Assembly (NCBI RefSeq): GCF_043641665.1
Contig: NC_092201.1
Location: 6,295,501-6,359,500 of the forward strand
Direction: 5' to 3'
DNA: 64,000 nucleotides
Source: Enoplosus armatus
Taxonomy: Eukaryota > Chordata > Actinopteri > Centrarchiformes > Enoplosidae
Part shown: positions 34,829 through 46,085 of the stretch, piece after piece
Layout of the letters: each line of letters starts with the position of its first letter
Numbering within the stretch: position 1 is the first letter of the stretch
The notes under the pieces: generated by a model
Databases searched by the model: none
Seen by the model: the letters and a program-made list of their open reading frames with translations, nothing else
What the model was told of the DNA's origin: nothing
Program-made: the position numbers and the translations under genes

Positions 34829-37800
34829 CTGTCAAAAAGAAGTACAAAAAAGGTGTCAGTGTACATAAAATCACTCCATCTGAAAGATTTTTTAAGTTCA
34901 TAACAATACAAAAAAAAACTAAAAGAGTGCTAAATAACTCTTACGTCATCTGAGTCCTGCTGGCAGGCTGTGCCATTGCTGCTGGTGGCGCTTTCAAGAT
35001 CGGCTGTGATGGCGTTGTCGTCTTCCTGAATCCGGAGGTTGGAGAAACGATACACTGGGGACCTGCAGAGGGCAACATGAAACCACAATGGTCAGCTAAT
35101 GTTGGGTGCATGAAGGTGTACATGCAGCACAGACGTGTGTCCAGCTCACCTGTTTCTGTAAACCACCCTCCTGACGGCAAAGATGGCGGAGACAATGGCC
35201 ACCAGGACGATGACTCCTGCTCCTGCACACACCAGGATCAACACCAGCTTCTCTCGCTGGAAAATACATGCAACAGGTGTTATATTCCTCAAAACTTCAA
35301 CTTGAACAATTGAAGGTACACACACGCACACACTGATTAGAGCTACAGATCTACTGACCGGTGTGTCAAAGTGTGTGACTGGAGACGAGGACCTGGCAGG
35401 TGGACCAGGGCTGGGTTTAACACCACAGGGTCTGATGACTGTCTGCACTGCGAGCTGAGGAGTGAATCCCCCCTCACACCTATCACTTGCGACCTTACGG
35501 TACCTGCAAACATAGTGAGAAGTGTGTGAGTATGTACAGGAGGTGTGTCTCTTCATTTTAAAAAGGGGGTGATCATTATTACCCCGCTGTCAGAAGCTCA
35601 TCCTCCTGTCCGTTCAGACAGAGCTCCAAGGTTTTATTTGCATCGCTGGATTGTCTCACACACTCTGAGGTGTTCACATGACGATAGTAACCGTAGTCAC
35701 TGTTGAAGAGGACAGGGATTAGGGTCCATGCTGTCTTAGTTGCTGGGGCCAAAACATGTTCCCATACAAGCTTAAGTTCTGGTAAAACTGTTTCACAATT
35801 TGGGATTCCAGATTTGAATGTGGCGTAATATCTACATGTCGCAAACACATAAACGTACCACAAGTAATCTTCTCTGGTGCACTGGCAAGGGCTTTGCTTC
35901 TTGCTCACCACGAAGCCTCGCCCGTTTCTGCACACGGATTGCTTCTTTAGCCTCCTGTAAGTCTCTTTGACGCCCAAGACGCAGCCGTTTCTCTCCAGGT
36001 CTCCTCCCTCTGTAGAATGAGCCAACCACTCCTCATAGTCCTGGTCATTACCTGATGAATTGGATGACAACCCTTCAGAATGCAAGTGTCATTGACAATC
36101 GTTTCAAATTTGCAGGTAAAAATGAAACAAAAAAAAAAAAGTTGTTTTATTTCACCAGAGAAAAAAAAGCAAAATTTCAGCCCCGCTCAAGAGGTGACAC
36201 CAAATCTCAAAGTGCTGTCAATCGAATTGGTCAAGCGGATGTGCTGTCATGTTAACGATAACCACTGTTGTGACCACACAGCAATACTGAGCAAATCTAT
36301 TTCTCTATATCGTTAAATATTCATGACTAATAAAAGCAACAATGTAAAAAATCATCTTCATTCTATTTATTAGGAGTTTAACAGTTAAAAACTCAGCTAA
36401 ACCTCATCCTGGTTCAAAATGATGATAAATCCTGATTGGTGCTCTTAAGTACCTGGGTCCCGCCTCTTTTAAACCAGTAAAAAGACCCCAGAGAATGAAA
36501 TACAAACAGAAATCATATATGAAAGAACCAAACCTGGCATATAATTGTGTTCTTTAAAAAAAACAAAAGATTACAGAAATATCAAGGTCCACAACACGAG
36601 CACTGGATGCCTTTTTGGCCAACTGTCTTGTGTTTCCAAAGCATGCTGGTTTGTAAAATGTGACAGAAATGAAGTCTCATCTCATGGAAAGTCCCGGGGT
36701 CATGGGTTGTTAAGTTTCGGTAATGGAAAACTGCAGCGAGACTCCACTTCACTGTAGACAATTTGATGCACCTACCACCAGGTGGTAACATGCCCTATGA
36801 AGGTGTGGTGAGCCCGGGGAAGAATAAATAATACTAGTAGATTTGCATTGTAGCATCTTGACTCACACTCTCTTGTAATGAGGCTCTGGAAATCAATGGT
36901 GACGGCAACCCACATGGGCTGGTCGTCTTCCTCCGGCCGGAAGCCCCACACGCTGACATTCATGGCCTTGGTCCCCGGCTCGGATGCCAGGCCTGCAAAG
37001 AAGAAGGGCTGCTCGGTGAAGTTGTAGGACTTCCAGCACTGGCCCTCGTCTGTGGAGAACCTGGTGATGAGAAATGGTAGCAGAAGAGTGGTATAATCTG
37101 GAGCAATTTAGGTGCAAAGAACCTTTAATATGAGAACATTCTGCCTTTTCATTCAGTAAAAATATCTGCTCAGTACTTGATAGTCTTGACTTGTCCTTCA
37201 CGCTGGGCCTCCACAGCCACAATGAGACCCCCAGAGTCCAATATGCTGTAGTGGTGAGTACCCTTCAGTGTCCCCCTCCAGTTATAACCCCCGTCTGAGG
37301 AGACAAACACGTCTGGGTGCTGCGACGATGACAGAGAGTCACCCACAGTACCTGAAGAAGAGAGGACATCACCTAAATATATCTTTAAATCATCATTGCA
37401 TTCAAGACAAGACAAGGGATCAAAATTATCTTAAAAGACGGAATTAGAAAATGTCTCAGAGATGTTTAAAGTTGCAAAAGGGTACTGTGTAAAAGGTCTT
37501 GTATTGAAAATAAATATGGGTGCATTGCTGTTCAATTACCATGGGCGATAACCAGACCAATAGCAGTTGGCTCAGACAGAGCCAGCATGGGAACAATGCG
37601 GTTGTTGCGACTGTGCTCTCCATGAATATGAAGGTTGCACTGATGGAAAACACACACACACACACATAATCTCTTAGTGAACACTGACTAACTTGTGTTA
37701 ATATGCACGTGCAGGCTTTTCTACATATGACATACCTTCTTGACTTGCTCTCCACACTCCAGATTGTCAGGCTTGTTAAGTTGCCTCCATGTCCCTCCTC

Positions 37801-38787
37801 TGTTAAAGGAAATGACGGACCTTATGCGGCCATCTGCAACAAAACACATCATTAAAGTCAAAGTGCAGTATTTTATCAAAACAAACAGGTGACAGATTAG
37901 CTGTTTGATTTGTGTGGATAAAAAAAAAAATCATAATTTCCAATTACATGTGGGTCATTGTGAACAAAATAAAACCACTACCGTCATCTAGTTTGTTAGT
38001 GAGGTAGACTCCCCTCAGTGACGTTATGTTGGTGAAATCGCTCTTCCTCTGCCCATCAAACAGGTGGCGCTCCAGTGATTTGGAGAACAGGATACCGCGG
38101 TCATCTGACGTGTACATGGTCCCAAAGAAGGTGTCTGCAGTGGAACAGAAGATTTTAGTTTTTCACTACCGTAAGACACATGATTATTCTTCTGATGCTC
38201 AAAGTTAGCCAATAGCCTACTCTGTTGTTAATGGTTATTTTTGCATCCAGTAACCAGTGTGAAATTAACACTAATAATTAATTAGTGATATCTTATAGTA
38301 TAGATACTGCTCAGATCATAGGTAGTGTCTACTTCGTGTTAGCGGTGTATATACATGTAGTAGTGTTTTAGTGTTCAATCAAGACCAGCAAACCACATTA
38401 CATGCTGTTACTAATTTCTTGTTTTCCTACTTTTATTCAAGAAACAAAAACTACTGAAAGTGATTTTTCTTTTGGTCCTCCCATCATTGTATAACTTGCC
38501 AGTGCCACAAAAGTTCTCAATGACTCATGCGTTTTGTTGACTGTAGTTTCAGTAATGTCTCTAATTGATTGTCGTGGAGGATTTATTGATGTTAAATGCA
38601 ACCTTCAAAGAGAACAAGCACCTGGGAACAGGTGATGCCTCGCTGACACAAACCTTTCAACATCAGCATAACAACAACAAGTCACCATCAATCATATTTT
38701 AACTGTGTGAAGCTCACACACGTGTCAGCGAAAGCCATGAAGGGCAAGCTCAGCTGAGAGAGGTGATGGACGTGGTTTACGTTTCAG

Positions 38788-38818
<31 letters not shown>

Positions 38819-41800
38819 CTTGTGTTACACCCTGATCCCAAGATATGTTTGTCAGCTTTTGCAGTGTAAACTAAATCTCCCTCCCTCCAGCCAACAAAAG
38901 ATAAAGCCCCTCTACCCCATATCTCCCCTATTTATCTCAGCAGTACAAACGTCCCATCACCTAACCCACACAGCACTAACTGGAGCACTTGCCACGGAAA
39001 GAAATTATAAAAAAAAAAATTCTAATAATAAAGTGAGAGGAAACAGAAATAGATGTGAAAGAGGGATTGAATGAGAAGGAAACCACGAGAGGGGAGGGAG
39101 AAAGAGAGAGAAAGAAAGGAACAAAGACTGGGTAGCTGGACTTGCATGCACAAACACACACTCAGTGTGGAATGATTTGTCAGCAACACCAAGAACTTGT
39201 GAAACCAGTCCGGCCTTTACCGTTGAGCTTTTCCATTACAACAAAAGGGGCTGAGAGAGCTTTAAATTCATGCTGTCATGACAACATGCGCATATTTGTG
39301 TCAAGTGTATTTTTTAAGGTCATTTTTTAAGGAAGGCGTGTCTTCTGAGTGGAAAATATGAATGGAGTATTTTGCCTGTGTATGTTTTGTCTGTTACCTC
39401 CTGGGTTGTCCACATGCATGAAGAGCATATCTTCATCTCCGTCCAGGATGGAGTAGAACTACGGCGGGAGAGAGCACAAAAAAAAAACAAGGACTTTGTG
39501 ATGACTAATTTAATCTTTGCCATAAACCTTGTCTAATCGCCGTGAGAGAGAGTGTGTGTTTGTGCTGTCAACAAGATGTCACGGGTGGGTGTTTCGCCAG
39601 AACAGATGTGTGTTCAGTTGGTGTTGAAAAAGGAAATGTTGCCATTGATGTTTTCATTTGAGGCAAACTAACGTCTGTAACGTCCAACCACCTGTGTCTG
39701 TGTAACTGAAGCGCTCGGCAGGAGAGTTTAAAACTTTCCAAAGTCTGACTCAAAGTGTGAAAGAATCATGTGACAAAGCAGATCATTATCGTCACATTAT
39801 AACATCTATTTCCTGTGAAATATTTCATTACTAGTGCCAATACGGTACCTGATACAAACATAATAAATAAGAAGTCTTACAAGAACTTTTCCTAATAAAA
39901 TAGTCTAAAATTGGCAACATTTTGATTGAAATCAGGAACTATCTGATCAAAGAATGAGTGAACAAGATTAAGAATCTAACCAGAAGGTCAGAGCCAGCTT
40001 TGGGTACTTGCAGTGTGGTTTGATACCAAACCTTGTCAACAGACTTGTCTGTGTGCCTGATTTTAAGGAATTTTAACTTCAAGATAAATAAGCTAATTCT
40101 TATTCTTGTTATCATAACCAATAGAAATGATGGACAAAACTGCACAACTAAGAAGACAAATAAACGAGAAGTTTTCCTTAAGCAGTTCTGAACCTGATTT
40201 CAAGAAGCTGAGTCACCTCTCTGACAGTGTTTTAACTCTCACCTGCTCAGTGGAGGCAGAAGGGAGCAGCGCTCGACTGAAGGTGTCTCCTTGGTCTGAT
40301 GAGAAATACATGACACGAGGGGACCTCTGGGAGCAAAACAGTTTTCTCACGTTGATGTATTAGTGCAACATTAGTGGTCTTTTATGCGATTGGAGGCGTT
40401 GTATTCGTACAACTTACCAAGTCTTCCATCACAGAAAAGAAGAGAAAGGCTCCTATGTAGCCAAAACTGTAGATGTCCTCATGGATTGTGGTGAAGGTCT
40501 TCCCCAGATCCTTTGTCCTCTTCAGCACTAAATCCCCCCTCTCATCTGCCTCAACTGTGACGACAAGACGCAAGACAGGAATATGAGATTCACAACCTTT
40601 ATTTATTAATTTTTAAGACTGTTTAAGACTTTTTCACTTGACAGGCACATTTTGTAATTCACAGATTCAACAGCTGTTGTCAGTCTGCTTCATGGAGTAT
40701 GAGTCATCTGTTCAGTGGTGTGATGAGAACGTTTCCAAAGATCTGGCTACTGACTGAAACATTACTTGCACTTTCCGACATCATTAAAAAAATCTTACAT
40801 TGTCTGTGCATAATGACACTTTTAGTCATTTCGTATTGTTTTTATGCTGCCTCACTGCAGAACGGATTTCCTGATGTACTTCATGGGACAATAAAGATCT
40901 AAACCGAACAGCAAACAACCACACATTGGTATTTATTTTTTAGATTAGATTAGATTTGATTGCACTTTATTGTCAGATTTTCTCTGCAATGCGAACACTT
41001 TTTAACACACATAATAAATCAAAAACATTAAACCAGACAACAAAACAATATTACATACAAACATCTGTATTACAGTCTTGAGGTTTGCGTGGTTTGTGTT
41101 TAGGGGTGGGCTGTCTTAAATAAAGCACCACAGAGGTTAAAACTGTTCTACAGAAGTCATAAATTAGCCCTTCAGATCAAATCACTGGTCACATTTTGAA
41201 CTCTTTGAAGCTCTTCGGAACCATGAAATTGCATTTCGTACAGCTTCTTACCTGTGTCTGTTTGACTGTAGCTGAAGAACAAATTAATGCCAGCCCCCCT
41301 GATGGAAAGAGCAAATTAAAACCATATCACAAACCTCAATTCATTCAAAGCAATTTGCAAAAAATTCAAATAAAATTGTAATATTGGGTCATATAATACC
41401 CCTGGCCTACAGCTTTACAAAATATATGGTTCATCTACATGTGCTTTTCCTTTAGACACACTGGGATTCGGCGTGTGGTTTTGTTTCCTGTTTATTCTCA
41501 CCATGAGAAAGAATGCACTCCATCATGAACTTTTGTCCACTTGGCACCAAAGTCCAGAGAGAGCCACAGACCGCCCTGCAAGGCAGGAAGGAACAGAGGA
41601 ATGTTTACCTTTACTTTAAGGTGTGTTCTTGATGTGTGTGTGTGTGTGTGTGTGTGTGGGTACAAGTTTTAGCCAAGAATATTACACAGAGTAAGGGAGA
41701 CAACCACGACCTTGGAAATGACAAAAAAAAGTAAGAGAAACAATAGAAAGAAGGCTGTCAGCCCTGCGACTCACATCGATGCTGAGGGCCACAAGGTAGT

Positions 41801-43883
41801 CAGGGTTGAGGAAATGGTAGGTGATTGGCTGCGCCAGGTGGAACGGCAGTTGGATGAACTTGAAGGTTGCCCCGGCATCCGTGGAGGTGAAGATGATCCC
41901 TCCTCGGTGCTCCACCACCGGTATGTCTGCTGTCAATATCACCTGTCAATTAAAAGCAGACATGAGACAGAACGATAAACACAACACAAGATAATGAGAA
42001 GGAAATATAAAAATCACATGGTTTACAACTGCACATTATGGAAAAGATGCTGTTCTTTCAAAGGGCAAAAAGATTTACATTCCTGGTTAAAAAAATCAAC
42101 CTGCATGTCAGAGAAAATATCTTCCTAAATCATCATCCTGAACGTTAGTGTCTGAAACCTGCCCTAGTTCACAAATATTCCTAATTTCATGAGCAAGTAG
42201 AAATGAGGTAGAAAAAGCTGGAAACAAATGAGGAAAGAGCATCCATATTGTGAATGTCACCCTGATAATCCTGAGCTGAAAACGTACAACATTTTGTTTC
42301 ATGATGCCGCTGTTGGCGCCAAAGCGTCAATTTGTCAATGCATTTCTGAGGGTGTATTTTTGAACATCAGCCAAAACACGGCGAGCAAAAGAGCAAAAGT
42401 GGTTTGACAGTGAAGATGTGGCACAAGTTGATTAGACAGCGGAGCGACAGGCGAGATGTCTTCACACTTCTGTGAGGCAACATAACACACACTCCTCCCC
42501 ATGTAGGAACATGCAACACAGTTTCCCAACTGAAACTCACTAACTGCACAGACTTCACACTGTGGGGGCCCTACTGTTAACTCACAGAGCTCCCTGGTCC
42601 AACACTGACTCCAAACTCCTCCCTTATGAAGGTGTTGTTGATCAGATGGGAAATGTCATGGAAGGATTTCCCGTAATCGGTACTGATGAGAGAGGAAAGA
42701 AAGTTTTTACTGTGAGTTTCTGCTTGGGGTGGGATGGATGTGCTGCCCATGTATACGCTGCAATATATCAGATCCCAGCTCACCTTCGATAAAGTCTGGA
42801 GGAGCCTCCTTCTATGAAAGTATCTATCGGAGCACTAAAAGTTGACAGCACCAGGATGACCTAGGAAATGCAGCAATGTGGTTAAAATTTAGACATGACA
42901 GTTAAATTATATGCCACAGATTAGACAACAGTATAAAGTCTGAGCGTTCACACATGTTTCTGAGTCAGACTGTATCTCTAAAGAGACAGGCAGACAGCAT
43001 GTTGTGTTGATGACCTGACTTCATGGTATACTGCAGTAATACTAAGACATACTCACTCCTGTACCATCGCCCACCCATGTGAGAATCACATAGGAGCCGT
43101 CGTCACCGTTGAACCCTGTCTACGAGAAAGAGAGAAGAGATACTCACAGATATGACAGCATCGTCTCTAAAGACTACAGCACATTTATCCAACCAATTTC
43201 CACTTCCTGTGATGGTCAAATAACTGGGATTAATGGGCTGATAAATACGATAAAAGTGTTTAATGGTTGATATCCACAGTGGTAACAAGATCATCAGTTT
43301 GCACAAATGTCATGTAGTATCATGATCATGCTAAAAATCTTTTTAGTGTCATAATTCCACTTCTTTCTATTAGTTTTACTTGTTTGTTGTGTTTGTTGTA
43401 TCTTCTGAAACGATGCAAAATAAGCACATAAAGCAAGAAAATATCACATCCTGTCTTAGAAACAAGTTTATCTGTGTTCAAAACTTCCTTTTCCATGTTT
43501 AATAAAACTTACAACTGCCGGACTTCACAGATTTATGACTCCTTTGATGGACATTGCTCCTGCCTATTCACCAAACCCTCCCCAGCTTCAGAACAACGCC
43601 ACATAACTCAGACACACCTCACCTCATGCGTATTGTCATCCAGAACCTTGTGCTCGGCGGGGGTGAGGGGGGTCCGGCAGGGGGTGAAGGGGGGACCGTG
43701 AGAAGGCCTGGGGGGGCCGGAGGAGCTGCTGATATCCCTCCTGGGGCGTGCGCGCGCTTGGCTCTGCAGGCTGTCATCCTGCTGAGTCCGGCGGAAAGTC
43801 ACCGTCCTCCCCCCGCGGCTTCTGCCTTCAGCACCCAGAAGAAGGACGTAAACCCCACCGAGGACCACGAGCCTCCAGATCAT
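34814..43883 (-). CDS. sort1: Sortilin (VPS10-domain sorting receptor), complete
   Basis: Twenty-one coding exons on the minus strand: 43883-43623, 43119-43057, 42860-42784, 42682-42586, 41942-41775, 41575-41502, 41298-41252, 40554-40418, 40326-40243, 39458-39398, 38134-37982, 37833-37736, 37639-37540, 37351-37177, 37060-36867, 36051-35859, 35699-35583, 35503-35359, 35256-35150, 35062-34945, 34828-34814. All phases join, giving 827 aa (human 831). Order: signal peptide 1-20, propeptide ending at furin site RARPRR (44-49), VPS10 propeller with Asp-boxes ([48 protein letters not shown]), 10CC cysteine modules (CVLG, SVCRNG, CQCTRED, LCDYGYY), membrane segment about 752-776, 51-residue tail. Sortilin carries cargo between Golgi, endosomes and surface. 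The luminal part is clearly SORT1. The tail is divergent, so this may be a teleost paralogue (sort1a or sort1b not decided). Confidence 0.93.
35150..35256 (-). CDS. sort1: sort1 exon 19: transmembrane segment
   Basis: Encodes REK followed by a 25-residue hydrophobic stretch ([11 protein letters not shown], then [14 protein letters not shown]) and the stop-transfer RR. The cytoplasmic side lacks the Cys that follows the membrane in human sortilin (palmitoylated Cys783). Confidence 0.9.
38791..38819. repeat. (GT)n microsatellite in sort1 intron
   Basis: About 14 GT units between exons 10 and 11 of sort1. Confidence 0.95.
40790..40905 (+). mobile_element. 3' end of a retroposon in sort1 intron
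   Basis: The segment ends with TTCATGGGACAATAAAGATC followed by a simple AC-rich tail, a pattern seen at 3' ends of teleost non-LTR elements. The body is truncated. It lies antisense to sort1. Confidence 0.4.
40938..41060 (-). mobile_element. 3' end of a second retroposon, reverse orientation
   Basis: AGATTAGATTAGATTTGATT followed by GCACTTTATTGTC reads on the minus strand as GACAATAAAGTGC plus a short tandem tail, the usual 3' end of a teleost retroposon. Together with the neighbour at 40790-40905 the two tails face each other. Confidence 0.45.
41632..41659. repeat. (GT)n microsatellite in sort1 intron
   Basis: About 13 GT units between exons 5 and 6 of sort1. Confidence 0.9.
43623..43883 (-). 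CDS. sort1: sort1 exon 1: signal peptide and propeptide
   Basis: Starts at ATG 43883 ([20 protein letters not shown]), with G at -3. A hydrophobic signal is followed by a short basic propeptide and the furin-type site RARPRR before DISSS. The propeptide is about 29 residues, shorter than the roughly 44 of human sortilin. The segment is GC rich compared with its surroundings. The exon ends in phase 0 at GAG before GTGAGG. Confidence 0.9.
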
Positions 43884-45780
43884 ATCCGATGCGAAAATAA
43901 GGGGACCTCACTACAGATCTGAGCGCCTGCCGATACTGCCTGTATATTAATGTTGCGCTCGAAAGGCAAGTGGGGGGGTGGGACGTGCTTGGACGGGTCA
44001 TTAACATAAAGAGTGCTGCGTGAAGTGGTGCGTCCTCGCCAGCAGGTGTTTCTGCCCGCATCCAGGTGACCTGAGCCTGAGGATTTACATTTCAAGTGTA
44101 TCTGATGGAAATGCAGCTTGTGGCCATTTGCAACTGATGCAAGAAAGAAAAACTCGGGATTCAGTGTGAGACGCTGATTCGTGAGGCGCGCTGTAACTGC
44201 GAATTGCGGACAAACAAAATGCGTAAAAGCCGGATTGGAGAAGTTTCTCCTGAAAGTGGAAGGAGGGTCGCAGAACAGTTTTCTCCCCGGTTCTAATTGC
44301 AGTGGGCACAACTGAACGCAAGAGGACGTCATGTCATGTAGAAAAAAAAAGGGAGCTTTTAAAACCATTATGTTGGTGGTTTGGGAGTTGATAAGGATCC
44401 ACTGAGCTCACCAACAAATTCAATAAGAGTGGAGATGATGGCGGGCGCAACTCTGCGCTACTACAGGCACGTGAGAACTAAAACAACAGAGAAGAAGTAG
44501 GTGTGCACCAAAATAAACCACACCACAACACTGAAAATGCTGTGTGATTCAATACAGAGGGAGAACATCATTAGAATCAACAACACGGCGTGATAACAAA
44601 GTCCAGTTCGTCCTTCAGTGTTCAACAGATCTTTTGTAGACTCTTAGAAATGACCGAACAAGACGCGTGAAAACCGCACGTTCAATAGCCACCTTTGCTG
44701 GTGAATGACAAAGTTAGTTTCCTTGTTGTCATATAGTTTTAAAGTTGCATGTAAACAATGTCATTTGTCTCAGGGAGATGCCCAAAACACATTCTGGGCG
44801 TCAAACAGCACATGCACTTGATGTGTTAGTTGGCTTAATATGCCATTTACTGACTGACTTTAATGACGCAAACAAATCACTGAAAATGAAAAGAAAATAT
44901 CGAAAACGTGGCCTGTATAAAAAAAATAACAAATATGAGGGAAAAAACTGAATATAACGTCTCTCTTCCTGTGTCTCGCACGTTAATGTGATGGAAACAG
45001 AATGATGGAGCTTGGAGACGGGGACCAGAGGAACACCTGATGATCGACCGTGAGTTGGGCAATGACAGTGCAGGTAAGACAACTTTTAATTTGATTTATT
45101 TGATCATTTTACTTATGACTGATTAATTGATTCACCCCTTAACACTCTTAAAAGCTTTACCAGTAGGCTACAGAAATCAGAGTAACTTCTTTCATTTAGA
45201 GATGGACAGAATGTGTTAAAGTTTAGTCCGTTTCTCAAAGCTCATGGTTTTGCACTTTTAAGCACGATAAAATGATGGTTCTTGCAGTACAGCTGAAATA
45301 TATTTCAGATCAGTATCCGAAATGTGTATCTCATGTGTGTGTTTGAATCCAACCCTTACCAAGACATCCGAGACAGCGATATGAGCTGCAGAGGAATCGC
45401 AGCTGTTCTGCCGTGGGCTGATTTGTAAATCCAGCTGTGACACTTTACTTTAACCGGTTACCATGGAAAATGATTCAACTTCATGCCAAGTTTATTTCTT
45501 TTTCCTTTAACCATTCCAGGATATGTGTGCCACAATACAGTCCTGTGTGGTGTAAGACATGAAATATATATATATATATCTTATAGAGCAGGAGGGTGGT
45601 GATGAGGAGGGAAGTCTCACTTCACATTTTTCCTTTAAAATGGACGTTTTTGTTCTTCTGGCTCTTTGTGGGACTCATATGCAACCTATCTGGACACACT
45701 GTCACTGTCTTATGATTGGCAAACGCTTACATAAGTTGTTTTCAAACACATCAGAAAGGGGAGACACACAGGTATACTAA
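43884..45780. other. sort1 upstream region, no gene seen
   Basis: Contains the sort1 5' flank. No coding exon is supported. A splice-like plus-strand segment at about 44998-45074 ending in GTGCAG before GTAAGAC was examined and not accepted. Confidence 0.4.
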
Positions 45781-45787
45781 ATCATAC

Positions 45788-46055
45788 TTTATTTACAACA
45801 AATGAACAAATCAGTAGTTCAAATCTGTAAAGTAAGTAGTGTAGAGCAGTGGATGAGTGAAAGTGTGCTGCGTGTGTTGAAAAGACAAAAAACAGAACAG
45901 AAACCACAACACAGAGGTGTCTGCTCCGGCCTTTATGCACCAGGCCCAGGTGTGCCGTTGACTGTACTGCCCTGCAGCCCTGGAGACAGAAAACTGAGCA
46001 ACAGCAGGGCAAACCAAGCAGAGGCAAGGACGCACAGCTGAGGCTGGAAAACACA
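45788..46055 (-). other. Candidate 3'-terminal exon of a minus-strand transcript
   Basis: On the minus strand a pyrimidine-rich acceptor (GTTTTCTGTCTCCAG, near 45980) is followed by about 200 nt ending in GTAAATAAAG, with AATAAA at 45788-45793. One frame across the acceptor reads like a signal peptide (CVLASAWFALLLLSF) but has no ATG and soon stops. It could be a distal hilpda 3' UTR, a separate non-coding RNA, or chance. Confidence 0.25.
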
Positions 46056-46062
46056 ATGCTTT

Positions 46063-46085
46063 TTACACACACACACACACACACA
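46063..46085. repeat. (CA)n microsatellite
   Basis: About 11 CA units. Confidence 0.9.

Noticed and set aside
44998..45074. Exon-like plus-strand segment ending in GTGCAG before GTAAGAC
   Set aside because: The frame is short, follows a stop, encodes no known motif, and no partner exon was found.
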